Counted from the stretch's first letter, positions 10,831 to 24,389 are shown. The stretch is DNA of 64,000 nucleotides from Dermatophagoides farinae (GCF_024713945.1 NC_134682.1:3727001-3791000); one strand, 5' to 3'. A program made the numbers and translations. Notes: generated from the letters alone by a model not told the origin.

Positions 10831-12923
10831 GATGATGTTTTTTTTCGTTGTTTTTATTGTTCAATTGGAAAAAAACAAAGAATATAAAAATGATTCGTTC
10901 GAAGAAACCCCACAACAGTTGACAATAATATATCAGGCGTCTAAAAACGAGAGAAAAAAAAAGAAATTTTGTCAATAAAATTGGTGACAATACATTCTTT
11001 TATTATTGGTGGATAAATATGAGATATTTCAATTTTGTCAACACCCAAACACATACATCGTTTAGTTTTTCATCCGTTGCTGAAAACAATATCTTTACTA
11101 CTTTTATTTTTTTTTTCATTTCATTTTCTCAAATACAAACATCGATTCGTTACGGCGTAATATTATTATTATTAATATAATATAATATATATAAAAAAAG
11201 AAACGAACAAAAAACCCATATATACAAAATAACAATTAATCAATCAATCAATCGAACAATCTATAGCTATAGCTAGCTAGCTATAAATGTGTCGAAGCCG
11301 GCTGTAACATCATCATACACAAAGAGTGAAGAGATCGATTTGAAAATAGGAAGAAAAATCACAAATACGATCATATTTTCATAAGTAAAACTCACTTTTT
11401 TTGAGAAAAAAGCTCTTGAAATTTTTGTTTTGTTTTTTTTTTGTTGAAGGCGATGATAAAAATTTTGAAGAAAACAAAATGTGTAGAGATAAAAGAAAAT
11501 CAAAACATAAAATGAAAAAATTGAAAAAAAATGAAATGGTTAAATCATCATCGTCATCATCAAACTATATGTGGTGGCTGTAACCATCATCAGCATCATA
11601 ATGATGATTTAAAAAAAAAAATTTGAATTTGACTCATCAAACAAAAAAACAAACAATAGCTACTTTTATTTGTCGAGATGTTGATAATGCAATTTAACAA
11701 CAACAACAACAACATATAAAGAAGCAAAAAGAGCTTTCGAATCAAATTTCAAACATGATGATGATGATGATGATGATGATGGAAAAGAACAAACCAGAAA
11801 AAAAACACCGCTCATAGCATTTTGGTTTTGTATTTTTCTTGACGATACTTGGAACATACAAAATATTTATCGACAAATGAAAGGGAAAAAAAATTATTTA
11901 TCATCATCATATGTGTAGACCAACAATGGTGGTGGTGTGGCAATAGGCCCTTTGGCAATGATGGTGGTTATTAGTTTGTCTACCACATTGTTGTTATCAT
12001 TAAAATTTCGATTGCTGGTTCGATAATAATAAAAGACAATAGGACCAGTACATTATGTGGACAAGTCACCACAACTTTCGAAAGTTTATATGTGCACTAT
12101 TGCTCTCTCTCTCTCTCTCTCTTTTTCACACACACACACACAATGACCTAATAACTCATTATTTTTTTTCGATTCGTTTGTTTCAACATACACACACACA
12201 AACACAATCTTCGTCATCATTATCATAGTAATAATCACCATCATAAGATACAAAAAAAAAACAAAAAAACAAACAAAAAAATGGTAAATAATCTTTTTTC
12301 TTCTGCAAATATTCCAAGAAATTGTCACACCACCACCACCAATGATAAAAATCGTTTCAACATCCAACACCAACACCCACCACCATATACTTACACAATT
12401 CTCTTATAAAGGAAAAAGATGTGATGAAAAAAAATAAAGTTTTGATATTTATGATGGGTAGTATCTGAAAAAAAATCAGATTGAAAAACCCAATCATACA
12501 CAGCAAAAACACAAAAAATTTGATCAAGATCTCTAAAATGAAATGATGATGTTTATGAAGAATGTGCGTGTTTATAAATAAGTGTGTGTGTGTGTGTGTA
12601 AATGAATGAATTGATTCTCAAAATACTGCTAAAACAAAAACACACACACACACAACGAGAATCGAAAAAAAATCGAAAGAAAAAACTTGAAATTTATTTT
12701 TCTATTAAAAAAATAAAATTCATTGGCAGTTTTTTTTAACTATAAATAAAAAAAAGATGAAATTACGAGGAATTAACCTGAAAATGTTTCAACTTGTTTA
12801 CAGACACACACACACACAAAATCTTATGTATTGAATAAAAAAAAACGAACCAGTTCAAATGGAATGATGACGATTTAGAAAAATTCTTAAAAAAATAATT
12901 ATCGAATTTTGATTTCATTTGAA

Positions 12924-12947
12924 AGAGAGAGAGAGAGAGAGAGAGAG
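12924..12947. repeat. (GA)n microsatellite
   Basis: About 12 GA units in an A-rich context. Such tracts bind GAGA-type factors in insects, but nothing here shows that use. Confidence 0.8.
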
Positions 12948-15682
12948 GAGAGGAACTGGAAATAACCAGATGTTATTTTCATCAACAATCGATTGTTTTC
13001 GGTTCGAAATCGATAGTCAATTTTCATGAACATATATTTTACTCATTCATTCATCTTAATTGATTTGTAATTTTGAAGCAAAAAAAAAAAAGAATGCTTT
13101 AAGATAAAAAATGGCAACAATCAATGATTAACACCATCATCATCATCATCATCGTCAAGAGGGAAAAATGATTTCCGTAATATGAACCATTACCATTACC
13201 TGGTCGACAGTAGTAATCAAGTTATCGACATCATCATCATCATCATCTCGACAAAAAAAAAATTGAGAAAATTTTTACTTTCGGAAACACACACATGGCA
13301 ACAAGTTGTTGCCAGCTAAGAAAGCTTACCTCACGATAAAACAAACTGAATGATTCGATTTAAAGTTATTTTCATTTTTTTTTTTTGAAACTTGAAACTC
13401 AACTCATTCCACACAAACATGATCACATTTATTTTCACTTTCTCTAAAAAAAAAACTTTTTCTTATCATTGCAATAAAATCATTAAAATCAATAATTTGT
13501 AGAGCCAATAGGTAATATGACTATTGCAGATTGACTGACTTACTACTGACATAAACGATTCATCGGAAATCAATAATCAATGATAATGGATGTTGATGAA
13601 ATGAAATGAAAAAAAAACAGGAAAAAAACAGCAAATTACATTCAATCCAAAGCATATTACATACCTGGTATATTAATAATAATAATATATTTTAAAACGA
13701 TAATTGATTATCATACGATGATGCAGTTCAGTTGTGGATGATGATCATAACGACGATTTTTGTTTCACCAGAAAAAATTTAATTGAGAAAATAATGGTGA
13801 TGATGAATACTTCTTTGGCGTAGTTTTTTTTTGTTTGTTTCAATTGATGAAAACAAAAACAAAAAAAATTATCGAATATTGGTAATTGAGAATTTGAAAT
13901 TTGTTAATTTGATCATGTTCAATATTAATCTATATATATATTCGAATTTGATGATATAAGATTTTGTTCGATTCGATTCGATGATCAATGATTCGAAATT
14001 CTAATGAAATCCAGAACAACAACAATTATGATGATGATGATGAGGGAAAAAATCACATTTATAAAAAAAAATCTAGAATTGAAAAACAAAACAAAAACAA
14101 AAACAAAAACAGAATAAAAAAAAACAAGATCAAATCAGAAAAAAAATCGATTCGAATGTATGTTACTAGGGGAATGTTGTTGTTGTTGTTGTTGTTGTCG
14201 GGATAAATGCATGTTTGTGTGTGTGTGTGTGTGTGTGTTACTGATGATCAAAGGCAGAAAGAAAAAAAAATGCAAACAAAAAAGGATAACAAGGAAATCC
14301 AAAGACACATAAACACACACACAAATAACCGGCTGTCCGAGAAAAAAAATAACCAACAAAAACAGCAAAATACTCACACACACATTAACCGTGAGTATAT
14401 ACGCGAGTATACCCGTTGTTATAGCGGCTCGGCAGACAACATTCAATCCAACAAATATGATGATGATGATGATGACGATAATTGATTCAGGAGAAGGAAG
14501 AAGCAAAGAAATTACGGATATTCTAAATGCAGCACACAAAATACACACTAGAAAAAAAAACATAGACCGATCCACCGACAATAATAACGATGAACAGAGG
14601 AAAAAAAACCCAACCCGACTCTGTTACTGCTAATGTTATGTTATTATTATAACCGACTCCAGAAAAAAAAACTTTGGCGTCGGCGTCGTAAAAAAAACCG
14701 AAAAACAGACAGAGAGAGAGAACAGAAAACGAAAATAAAAGTCAAACACACACACAATAACAACAACAACAACAACAATATAATGGAAAAATAGATACAA
14801 CAAAAACTTTGAGAACGTGTAACAAAGATATGCAAACGATGGAAAAACGAGAGAGAGAGAGAGTGAAAGAGCACGAAAAAAAAGATCCAAATTATTGCAA
14901 TGAAATTTTGTAAAGAGAAATTTATATTTGCATGAATCGAATCGAGCACACACACAAACAAACACAACACAACACTGCACAACATTGACAAATGGATTGA
15001 AATATAATAAATATATATATATGACTCACACATGTAGACAGGCACATTTATTCTACATTCTTAAATGGATAAATAAATATCATTTGTGACAGTAATAGTA
15101 ATAACAATAACAATAAAAACAGAAAAAACAGAAAAAATGGAATGGAAATGCACGCGAAAATAAAAAAAATATGAAAATGTTAAGTTTTTCTCTCACATTT
15201 TAACTGTTTGTTTGTCTCAGTAATTTTTTTTTTTTTTTTTGAATATTGAAATCATCATCGAGTGAACGAAAATGAAAACGAGAAAGTCAAAAAAAAAAAA
15301 AAAACCCGAATGATCGAAACACGCAGTCGCATCGAATATTTTTATTTTCTCATTTTTTTTTTTGAATTTTTTTTTTAAACTTTTTTTTTCTCCCTACATA
15401 ACAATGAAATATGATGAATATGTTTTTTTTCTGAATGAGGCCGAATAATAATGATGATGATGATGGCAATTTTTGTGTAGAAAATATTCAAATTTGGGAA
15501 TATCCTCTATTGTGTGTATGTGTGTACGTATGTATGTACAATGTACATCATTTCAACATCCGAATTTTTGTATTATGATCGTGTGTGTGTCTGCGTATGT
15601 TTGGCGACAATAATAATAATAATCAAAAAATCATCATGATTGATTGATTAGTTCAAAAAAAAAAAATTTGAAATTTTGTTTA

Positions 15683-15716
15683 TTCCATTCATTCATTCAT
15701 TCATTCATTCATTCAT
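15683..15716. repeat. (ATTC)n tetranucleotide microsatellite
   Basis: A clean run of about eight ATTC/CATT units in the large gap upstream of the MID1IP1-like gene. Confidence 0.8.
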
Positions 15717-16529
15717 ATGATTAATGTTTTATTATATTTACCTATTGTGTTTGTATATATTTTGTCGCAATTGATCAATTGTCCTTGTCCACATTGTGTG
15801 ATCACTATTATCATTTTGATTTATATGAATGAAATCAAGTAGGAAAACAAAAAAAAAAAACAAAAAAAAACTGACCATGATGATATTTCCGAATCGATTA
15901 GTTTGTTTTTTGTTTTTTTTTAGATGCGTATTTTTTTCTGATGGATGTCGTATTTCTGCTGTAATTAAAAAAAAAAATAAAAAATTTCTCGATGTTCGTG
16001 TGTGTGTGTGTGTGGTGACATTTCCGATTTGTGTGATGTTGATTGGTGATGGTGATGGCGTGTTGTCGCCGGTACAATATATTAATCCAAAATATAAAAC
16101 TACCCGTGTGTGTGTGTGTGTGTGTGCATGTGTTTGATGAATTTAATTTCCGGTATCAAAAAAAAAAAAAAATTAAATCAGTAAACGGTAATGTCATCAT
16201 ATGATTTTTTGTGGTTTTGCTCGAAATTTTTTTTTTTTGTTGTTTGTTTTGTTTTATCTTCTTTTTCTTCTTCTTCACACACACACACAACATCCAAATC
16301 ATCATCATCATCATCAGATTATATTGGATTGCTTTATTGGAATTGAATATAAATCTTGTGTATGTGTGTGTGTGTTGTTGAGTGCAAAAAAAAAATTTTC
16401 GTTTTTTTTTCAATTTAAAATTGTTGATGATGATTACCATAAATGACATCAACAAAAAAAGAGAGAGAGAAAGTGAAAAAAAACAAAATTTATTAAATAT
16501 TATCCATCAATGTGGAAGGATTATTATCA

Positions 16530-17600
16530 TTATTGATTTTCATCATTGACGTTTGTTGCGCTCATTTCTTGTTCTTTAATCGATGATGATGATGATGTTG
16601 ATTTTTTTTGCTTTTGCTTTGTCGACAAATTCTGTAGATAATCGCTTAATGAACTAAAACTTTGTGATGATACACCAATACTGTTATCATCATAATTCTC
16701 ATCATAATCATCATCAACATCATCATCATAATGATGGTCTTTTTCGATGTTAACCAATGATAATGTTGTTGATGAAATTTTTTTTTCTCGTACACATTGA
16801 CGATGATAATCATGTGATAATAAATTGATTTCATCATCATTATGATGAATATCAGAATCATTTTGATCATCATCATCATCATCATTGATGGAATCACTTG
16901 AAATCAATGTTGATGGAAAATCATAATCATCAATAAGAATATTTAATGATGGATGGCGGTCATTTTCTTCACCATATTCTTTTGATGATGATCGTGATAA
17001 AATCGGTGAAATATCATTAAATATTTCATCATCATTATTCAAATATATTACCTTTCCATCTATGCGGCTAAATCTGATTTTTGTCTTGTTGTTTATCATC
17101 AAATTCAATGTACGATTATCATCATCATCATCATCACCGTCATCATCGTCAACAATAATATGGTTATAATTATAATCAGTTTGATGATATTTATTAATTG
17201 TCACTGTCGTTGTTTTGATTTGTTTTTTCATTAGAAATAAATCATTTTGAATAACAGGTTTCTTCGGTGTAATATATGATGATGGTAATGGTTGTTGTTT
17301 TCGTTGTTGTTGTTGTTGTTGTTGTTGAATTGATTGGAATTTTTGTTGCAATCGTACATCATGATCATGATGATCATCATCATCATCGATCATTTGATTT
17401 TGTCCATTCAATGGTGTTGTTAATGTTGGTGATAAATTTATACTGACATCTGGATGATTAAAATAGAATTTATAATCACCATAATCACTATAATAGACAA
17501 GTTGATGATCCAATGGTTCATTTCGGCCAATTTCAATTTCATCATCATCATTATCATCAATTTCATTATGATTATCAATGTTAGTAAATGAATCGTCCAT
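16530..17600 (-). CDS. Asp-rich orphan protein
   Basis: A single uninterrupted minus-strand frame of 356 codons, from ATG at 17600 to a stop at 16530. I do not recognise a family. The protein is acidic with many Asp runs, a poly-Gln stretch near residue 90-100, His-rich patches and Ser runs; no signal peptide or TM helix is seen. Between the repeats lie ordinary-looking segments such as YYSDYGDYKFYFNHPD (about 36-51), a KTKIRFSRIDGKVIYLNNDDEIF block (about 172-194) and a C-terminal SSLSDYLQNLSTKQ. These are unlike simple repeat translation and argue for a real gene. It may be a lineage-specific nuclear or scaffold protein. It could also be one exon of a longer gene, since only low-complexity DNA flanks it. 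Confidence 0.5.
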   Translation of the reverse strand: MDDSFTNIDNHNEIDDNDDDEIEIGRNEPLDHQLVYYSDYGDYKFYFNHPDVSINLSPTLTTPLNGQNQMIDDDDDHHDHDVRLQQKFQSIQQQQQQQQRKQQPLPSSYITPKKPVIQNDLFLMKKQIKTTTVTINKYHQTDYNYNHIIVDDDDGDDDDDDNRTLNLMINNKTKIRFSRIDGKVIYLNNDDEIFNDISPILSRSSSKEYGEENDRHPSLNILIDDYDFPSTLISSDSINDDDDDDQNDSDIHHNDDEINLLSHDYHRQCVREKKISSTTLSLVNIEKDHHYDDDVDDDYDENYDDNSIGVSSQSFSSLSDYLQNLSTKQKQKKSTSSSSSIKEQEMSATNVNDENQ

Positions 17601-18156
17601 ATTACAAAATTTTGTTTGAATAAAAAGTATATAAATATTTATATTCTGCGACGATTAAAAAAAAGAATGAAATTCATTTTCTAACGTTTTTTTCGTGTGT
17701 TATATAATCCATAAAAAATGTTGTTGTTGTTTGTTTGTTTGTTTGTTTCTTTTATAAATAATTTGATAATTAGGAAAAAAAATTGGAAAATTGAAAAAGT
17801 AATTAAGTGTGTGTGTGTGTGTGTGTGTGGGTGTTTTTGTTCCAAATTCAATGTAATTATTCCTTTCCATCACCAATATACCGGGTTACCACCACCACCA
17901 CCAACACCCAGAAAAATTACAATTTAAAAAATTACAAAATGGAAAGAAAAAAAAATGTCTAATCGTGTAATCGTTTTTTCATATCTAAATTAGTTGCAAT
18001 AATTGAATTTCAATATAAATTATCTTAAATAAGGACAATTCGTGCATGTGTGTGTGTGTGTGGGTGGGTGTTGGAAATTGTTTTTTGTTTTTTTTTTTGC
18101 TGAATTGAATTCGAAATAAAAATTGGAGAAAAAAAAATCAAAAAAAAAAAGAAAAA
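17601..18156. other. Intergenic region
   Basis: GT repeats near 17807-17830 and 18048-18061, a GTTT run near 17729-17750 and A-tracts. Upstream flank of the Asp-rich orphan and 3' flank of the desaturase (both minus strand). No gene seen. Confidence 0.6.
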
Positions 18157-19359
18157 CTAATAACCAAGTTCTTGTGCTTCGTAATGTTTTGTATTTCCTG
18201 TACGATTTTTTCGTGATAGTATCATCTCTTTGGTTGCAAAACGACGATCAAATGCCCAACCAATACGTGAAAATTGATCCAAAATGAATGTAGTAAGATT
18301 AATGTTCCAACCCCATTCGGATGTAGAATAATCCCATGGAAATACATGATGATAATTATGATAACCTTCGCCTGTAATATGAAAGTGAATGAATGAATGA
18401 ACAGAAAATATAGATAGTCATACCTAAGGTCAAAAATGAAACGGTCTTATTTTCAGCTGGTGCAATATTAATATCATAAGGACGATTTCCATACATATGT
18501 GCAGCCGAATTGACAAGCCAAGTGGATTCCAATGCCAATGTATAACGAAGAATGGCACATACAAAAAATGCGGTCCAAAAATTTTCACCCCAATAATACC
18601 ATGGAATAATGGTGGGCAACAAGAAACACATAACAATTACTGATGGAACATAATATTTATGTTGATAATAAACAACAGGATCGGCTTTAAGATCGCTAAG
18701 ATCTAAACGTAAACCAAATGTTTTTACATCCGGATGTTTACGACACATAAGCCAACCAATATGTGCAAAAAAGAAACCACGTTCAATATTAACAGGATCG
18801 GCATTAGTTTCCGAATATTTATGATGTACACGATGATCTCTAGCCCATTCAAATATTGAATTCTGATAGGCCATTGAATTACAGAATGCAAGTAATATTC
18901 GTAATGGTAGTTCAGCTTTATATGCACGATGAGACCATAAACGATGTACACCAGCCGTAATACCAAACAATGAAATATTATAGGTGAGGATAGCTAAATT
19001 GAATTTTGATCCATAGGAAAAAAAAAGAAAGATTATCAATCAAGAAAAAAAACAATGAAACCAAATTTACCAAATAAAATGGTCAATATTTTTGCATCAA
19101 CAAACAATAGATAGGCTCCATAGATGGACAATGTATGTAACAATGCAAACCAGAAAACATTCATCCATATAATATGTTCAAAACAATTCCAATCATCTTT
19201 TTCAGAACGATCACGTAAATAATCACGGCTTACAATACGTTTTGGATCGATTTCATTTTCATCTACAACAACATGATTTCCATTACGTTTAATAACACCA
19301 TTACTATTGTTATTATCATCATTATTTTTCGGCACAACAATCGATGAATTTGGCGGCAT
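18157..19359 (-). CDS. SCD: Acyl-CoA delta-9 desaturase (stearoyl-CoA desaturase type)
   Basis: Three minus-strand exons, 19359-19071, 18993-18424 and 18371-18157, give 357 aa, the usual size for animal delta-9 desaturases. This ER membrane di-iron enzyme puts a cis double bond into palmitoyl- or stearoyl-CoA using cytochrome b5. All three histidine boxes are present: HRLWSH (113-118), HRVHH (150-154) and HNYHH (291-295). The family segments GITAGVHRLWSHRAYKA, DHRVHHKYSETNADP and NSAAHMYGNRPYD are also there, with hydrophobic pairs before and between the boxes. The N-terminal ~40 residues are polar and Asn-rich. The first ATG of the frame is used. A TATA-like element lies about 150 bp upstream. 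MID1IP1-like and acetyl-CoA synthetase genes in the same window act in the same biosynthetic route. Confidence 0.96.
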
Positions 19360-19510
19360 TGTTTTTGTTTTTGAAATTTTTTAAATTTTCAAATTGCAAA
19401 TTGCTTTCCAAAATTTTTCTATACTTGAAAATCTAAAAAAAAGAGAGATGAAAAAATGGATAGAATGAATGAAATGAAATGAAATGAAATTTGATTATTG
19501 ATTAAATCAC

Positions 19511-19520
19511 TATTTATATA
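19511..19520 (-). promoter_or_regulatory. TATA-box-like element upstream of the desaturase
   Basis: On the minus strand the sequence reads TATATAAATA, about 150 bp before the desaturase ATG. That leaves room for a short 5' untranslated region. Position and sequence fit a core promoter, but AT-rich DNA makes chance matches common. Confidence 0.4.
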
Positions 19521-21767
19521 GATATTACACAATGGAAAAGGTTAAATGTTGGGTTATTTAGTAACCGGATAATAAAATGATGATGATGATGATGATGATG
19601 ATAATTAATTGAAGAAAAAACTAATCATTGATGATGAACGAACACTATACACGAGAAAAGAGAGTGCCAGAGACAGAAAAAAACGAAAGAAATTTGATCC
19701 TAATGAAATTTTTTTTTGTTTTTGATATTTATATATAATTGTTGAATTGAAACGAAGTGTACAAATTCGATTTTCAATATTATATATAGGTTTATGCATA
19801 TACATTTGCCATTTTAGTGATTCGAATGGATTGATAATTTTATAATGATTTTGATTGATTGATTGATTGATTAACTGCCAATCAACTATAGAGAAAAGAA
19901 AACAGTCCAGATTCGAATTTGAGGTACACAAACGCACACACATACACACACACTCATACACAAAAATATCGTATATTAAATTCAAATTATTCAACAAAAA
20001 AAAAAAAAAAATTTTTGATATCAGTAAAAATATCAAAGTAACACCAGAAAAAAAAATGTATAGACATATATAATAATTAAGCATGATATACAAATCATCA
20101 TGCAAATAGAAACAACAATAAAACAAATTTCAATTCAAAAGTCCATGATCATAATCTATCAATTTTAATGCGAAATATATAAATTCTGAAGAACTAAACG
20201 ATATATCGATATTTTTTGTGTGTGTGTGTGGTTACCATTATTTCAATCAAACAACAATTGAAGTGGAAACAAAAACCATGATTGATATCGTGTTTTTTTT
20301 TGCGTGTGTGTGTATGTTGAATTAAATCATCATCATCATCATCATTATCATCAAGATTAATAAACACAGAAAAAAATGAGACCATAAAACATACACAGAT
20401 AATGAAAAATCAAAAGAAAAAAATATAATAACTGTATGTATGTGTATTATTTGTGTGTGATATATTATTAAACGGGTTTATCGCGTTTGTTTGTATAAAA
20501 TGTCTCTGTGTCAATGTTAAACGGAAAACATTTAAAAATTCAGCATGTTTTATATTATAATCCACCTCAATGATCATAATCACAAATCATCATCATCATC
20601 ATCACCATATAGAACAACGTGGTGGTCGTCATAGTTTTCATTTTCATTTTCTTTTCATTTTTTTTCATCTACCAAAAATCTTTCTATAGAATGAAATAAA
20701 AAATATAGTAGATATATGTATGCTATATGCGTATACAGGCAAGCTATATATATACCGAAATATTATTTATTTTTAAGTATACGTGTACTAAATACCAGTG
20801 GTTAACAATGGTAATCCGTTTTTTTTTCCATTATTTGAAATACGCTACAATATTTTTAATCGAATATAGATGGCGCCTTCGTTGCGTTTGTGTGTGTTAA
20901 TTTTGAAGATTCGAATCTGATTCAAAAAAAAAAAAAAAAAAATTCATAATCATCACCATCATATTGATGTGTATTGGAGAGAGAAAAAAAAAGTGAAAAA
21001 ATAAAATATACAGAAGCAAATTTTGTTTGACAAATTTTATTTCAATCAATCAATCGATAATGATGACCTTGATCATCGTGTCTGTGTGTGTGTGTGTATT
21101 GCTGGTATGTACATGATTAAACTGGATTGATTGATTTTATCGTTATCACACAATAACAACAATGGTGAAAATCATTATCAAAACCAACAGATTTTTACTT
21201 AACTTGTGATATATAATTCAATTCAATAATATATATACTCTATATATGTGTGTATGTGTGTGTAATAAAACTAAAATCATCATAACAAAACAAACACCTG
21301 TATGTTCTAAATTTAAATTATCAATCACTGTGCATTGTATGGTGTTTTCAGATTTTCAGAAAAATTTCTCATCAAATTCAAAAAAAAAAAAATATTAAAT
21401 GATTGATGTTTGATTGTAAAATAAATGGTAAAAATGGCCAGAGAGAGAAAAAAAAAAAGAAAATCCGGAAACAAAACAAACATTTTACAAGCAACCAATT
21501 GTGTATGGTATGAATAATTTTTTTTTCTTTCTTTCTTTCGATTTAAAAATGAAATCAAAAAAAAAAATTTCTCATCCACACACACATACACACATGATTC
21601 AACGGGTAAACAACAAGATTTTGATTGTGTGGAATTATATATAAATATTATTTTTAGAAGAAAAAAAACGAATACACAACAACAACAACAACAAACAAAC
21701 AAACGAACGAATGAAACAATCAAATTGATTGATGTGTCAAAAAGTGATCAATCTGAGCAAGATTGAT

Positions 21768-21804
<37 letters not shown>

Positions 21805-22760
21805 AACATCAAAGCGGTAAATTTGAATCTCATTCGAACCAGAAAAAAACACACACACACAATGGGATAAATCAAATAGCAAAGAAAAACTGATACAACA
21901 CACAGAGACAAAAAAAAATGGAAGATACAAATCGAATTGCAATAAAAAAAACCTCTTCAAGTAAAAAAAAAATCATTCCATTCATAATACAACAACATCA
22001 TTTGATGATGATTTGAAAATAAAAACATGGCCACATTTTTTTTTTTTTTTTACTCTCTCATTACATCTATTGTTGTTGGCAGTGATTATGGTTGTTGTTG
22101 ACTAAAATTAGAATCATGATGATGAAGAAAAAAAAAATTTTACAAATTTTAATGACAATCATCATCATCATCATAATCACATATATGGTGGATGATGATT
22201 ATTATTACCAAATGGTCATTATGGTAAAAAAAAAAATCCAAATTCAACAATTGGTCATTTCATCCACATATTTCAACATATTCATGATCATAATTTTTTT
22301 TTCTTTCTATGAATAATCAAAAAATATAGAAAACACATCTCTTTCTTTCTTTATCTTTCCATAATTTTCACTATTTTTTTTTCTCTATTTTTGTGAACAG
22401 AGTCATAGAGACAATATGTTGGTGGTGGTACAATACAATTATCGAACAACAACAAAAAAAAAATCTCAACCAAAGATTTGAGAGAGAGAGAGAGAGAAAA
22501 TCCAAATATTTCATATATTGAAAGCTGATATAAGATTTGATAGATATAGTTACAAAGAGAGAGATGATCATCAGATTGTGAGATTTTCAATTCAATCATC
22601 AATAAATATTGTACATCATCATGAAGATCTCATATATAATTTTTTTTTGTTGTTCATTTCAGTCAACGTTTTCCATCTCAAAACATCATCATCAATAATA
22701 ATAATAATAATAACCAGAATTTATTTATTGAAAACATACATAAAAAACAAGAAAAAAAGA
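19521..22760. other. 3.2 kb gene-free region
   Basis: Repeat-rich DNA between the minus-strand desaturase and the plus-strand SDR array, so it holds both upstream regions. It contains ATG runs near 19577-19600, CA/GT blocks and a long CAA run at 21769-21803. Open frames are repeat translations; no gene is supported. Confidence 0.6.
21769..21803. repeat. (CAA)n microsatellite
   Basis: About twelve uninterrupted CAA units; it explains poly-Cys and poly-Gln open frames seen on either strand here. Confidence 0.85.
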
Positions 22761-23910
22761 ATGTTTTATCGATTATTAAAATATGTAATACCATCATTTA
22801 TTGGTACATATATTTTATGGTATCTAATGAAACCAGAATGGTTGAATCAATTTTGTATCATTTGTTTTCTATTGATCATATCATGGACAATTGGTTATTA
22901 TTTTTATGATTTATTTGAACAAAAAACAATTGATTCAATGATGAATAAAATTATATTGATAACCGGCTGTGATACTGGATTTGGTAATCGATTAGCATAT
23001 CGATTAGATCGTATGGGTTTTCATGTTTATGCTGGTGTACTATTCCCCTTGGGTGATGATGTTCAACAATTACAGCAAAAATGTTCAAATCGTTTGAAAA
23101 TAATGCGTATGGATGTAACCAAACCAGAAGAAGTGAACAATGTTGTCGAACAAATCAAACAATCAGGAATGCCATTATGGGCATTGGTCAACAATGCTGG
23201 TATCGGTATTTCGGTTCCATTTGATTGGGGCAATGATATTGATGTTTATCGTAAAGTATTCGATGTCAACATTTTCGGTGTAGTACGTGTGACCAAATCT
23301 TGTATGCCATTATTACGTCGATCCAGAGGTCGAATCATAAATGTGGCCAGTGCAGCTGGTATGTATTGTTTTGAAACATTTAAAAATTAGATTGAAAAAA
23401 TCAAATCCCATTTTGTTTTGAATAGGTCGTATGCCAGCACAATGGATGGGACATTATTGTATGACCAAACATAATGTACGAATATTTTCCGACATATTAA
23501 GACGTGAATTAATCGGTACCGGTATTAAAGTGATTACAATTGAACCATCATTTTTTCGTACACAAATCGTCAATTTCGATTTGATCGATAAACAAAGAGC
23601 AAAAATTTTCAATGAAACACCCGATGATATTCGACAATCATATGGTGGAGAAAAATATCTTAAATGTATGAATGCAAGTAATCAATTAATAATGAATATA
23701 ACACATGATGGTATTGATCAAGTGATACAAGCAATGATCAATGGTATAATAAGAAAGTATCCAAAAATTTATTACCGTTGTTGTACGAATATGGAACTGT
23801 TCACAATATGGGCTGCATCACATTTACCAGAAATTCTATTAGATTCATTCACACATATTTATAATGATCGATTATATAGACAATTTAAAATTGGTAAATA
23901 TTCCGATTAA
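22761..23910 (+). CDS. SDR9C-type short-chain dehydrogenase, array copy 1
   Basis: Exons 22761-23358 and 23426-23910 give 360 aa. Two N-terminal hydrophobic helices (about 9-22 and 30-50) suggest anchoring in the ER or mitochondrial membrane. The classical SDR core follows: TGCDTGFG cofactor loop (68-75), NNAG (144-147), Ser in NVAS (197) and Y210-x3-K214 (YCMTK). TGCD-GFG and LVNNAG point to the SDR9C group (RDH5/RDH16/HSD17B6/DHRS9/BDH1), which oxidises retinols, steroids or hydroxybutyrate; the substrate here cannot be told. The start is the first ATG after in-frame upstream DNA without homology and aligns with the other copies. The middle of exon 1 is nearly identical to copy 5 although the gene ends are not. 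Confidence 0.92.
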
Positions 23911-24389
23911 TTATAATTATAATTAACTAATTAACGTTCAGAAGGAGTAAATTAAAAAAAAAATAAAAATAAAAATAAATATTGTCCGTTCATATAAAAG
24001 ATGATGATATAACAAAAACAGAAATAAATATCAAGTTTTCGAATGAAAAACCATGTTTGTATATGTATTCTGTAATCAATCAATTGATTAATCAATTTTC
24101 ATGCAAAAAAAAAAGAAATCAAATACATTTGGAGACAGAAAAAAATGATGATGATGATCATCATGTTATCATTGGTTATTGCCGTTTGGTTATTATCATC
24201 ATATCGTATAAAATGATTGATTTACTTGGAAAATGACAATCAATAGTCACTGATAAGGCAATCATCATCATTAACTAAAACAGAAATCTAAATGAGTTAA
24301 TGAGTCTTTGAAACAATAAATGGCTATAATACACACCCTTCAATACTAATTTAGTGAATTGTTTTCATGTTTTTGTGTTGATCATCAAA
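23911..24389. other. Intergenic spacer in SDR array
   Basis: 3' flank of copy 1 and upstream region of copy 2. The last ~30 bp before the ATG closely match the same position before copy 3. No other gene is seen. Confidence 0.6.

Larger units (their letters stand above)
10831..16529. other. 5.7 kb gene-free, microsatellite-rich region
   Basis: No credible coding sequence was found; the open frames present are translations of CA, GT, ATG/CAT and poly-A/T repeats. It lies upstream of the minus-strand MID1IP1-like gene and may hold its promoter, untranslated exons and enhancers. Notable repeats are CT at 12101-12122, GA at 12924-12947, ATTC at 15683-15716, and several CA/GT blocks near 14215-14238 and 16107-16127. 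Confidence 0.6.

Noticed and set aside
14135-14581. 148-codon hydrophobic minus-strand frame
   Set aside because: Built from CA/GT, ATG and TTG microsatellites read in frame (VCVCV, IIII, QQQQ runs); no family motif and no splice partners.
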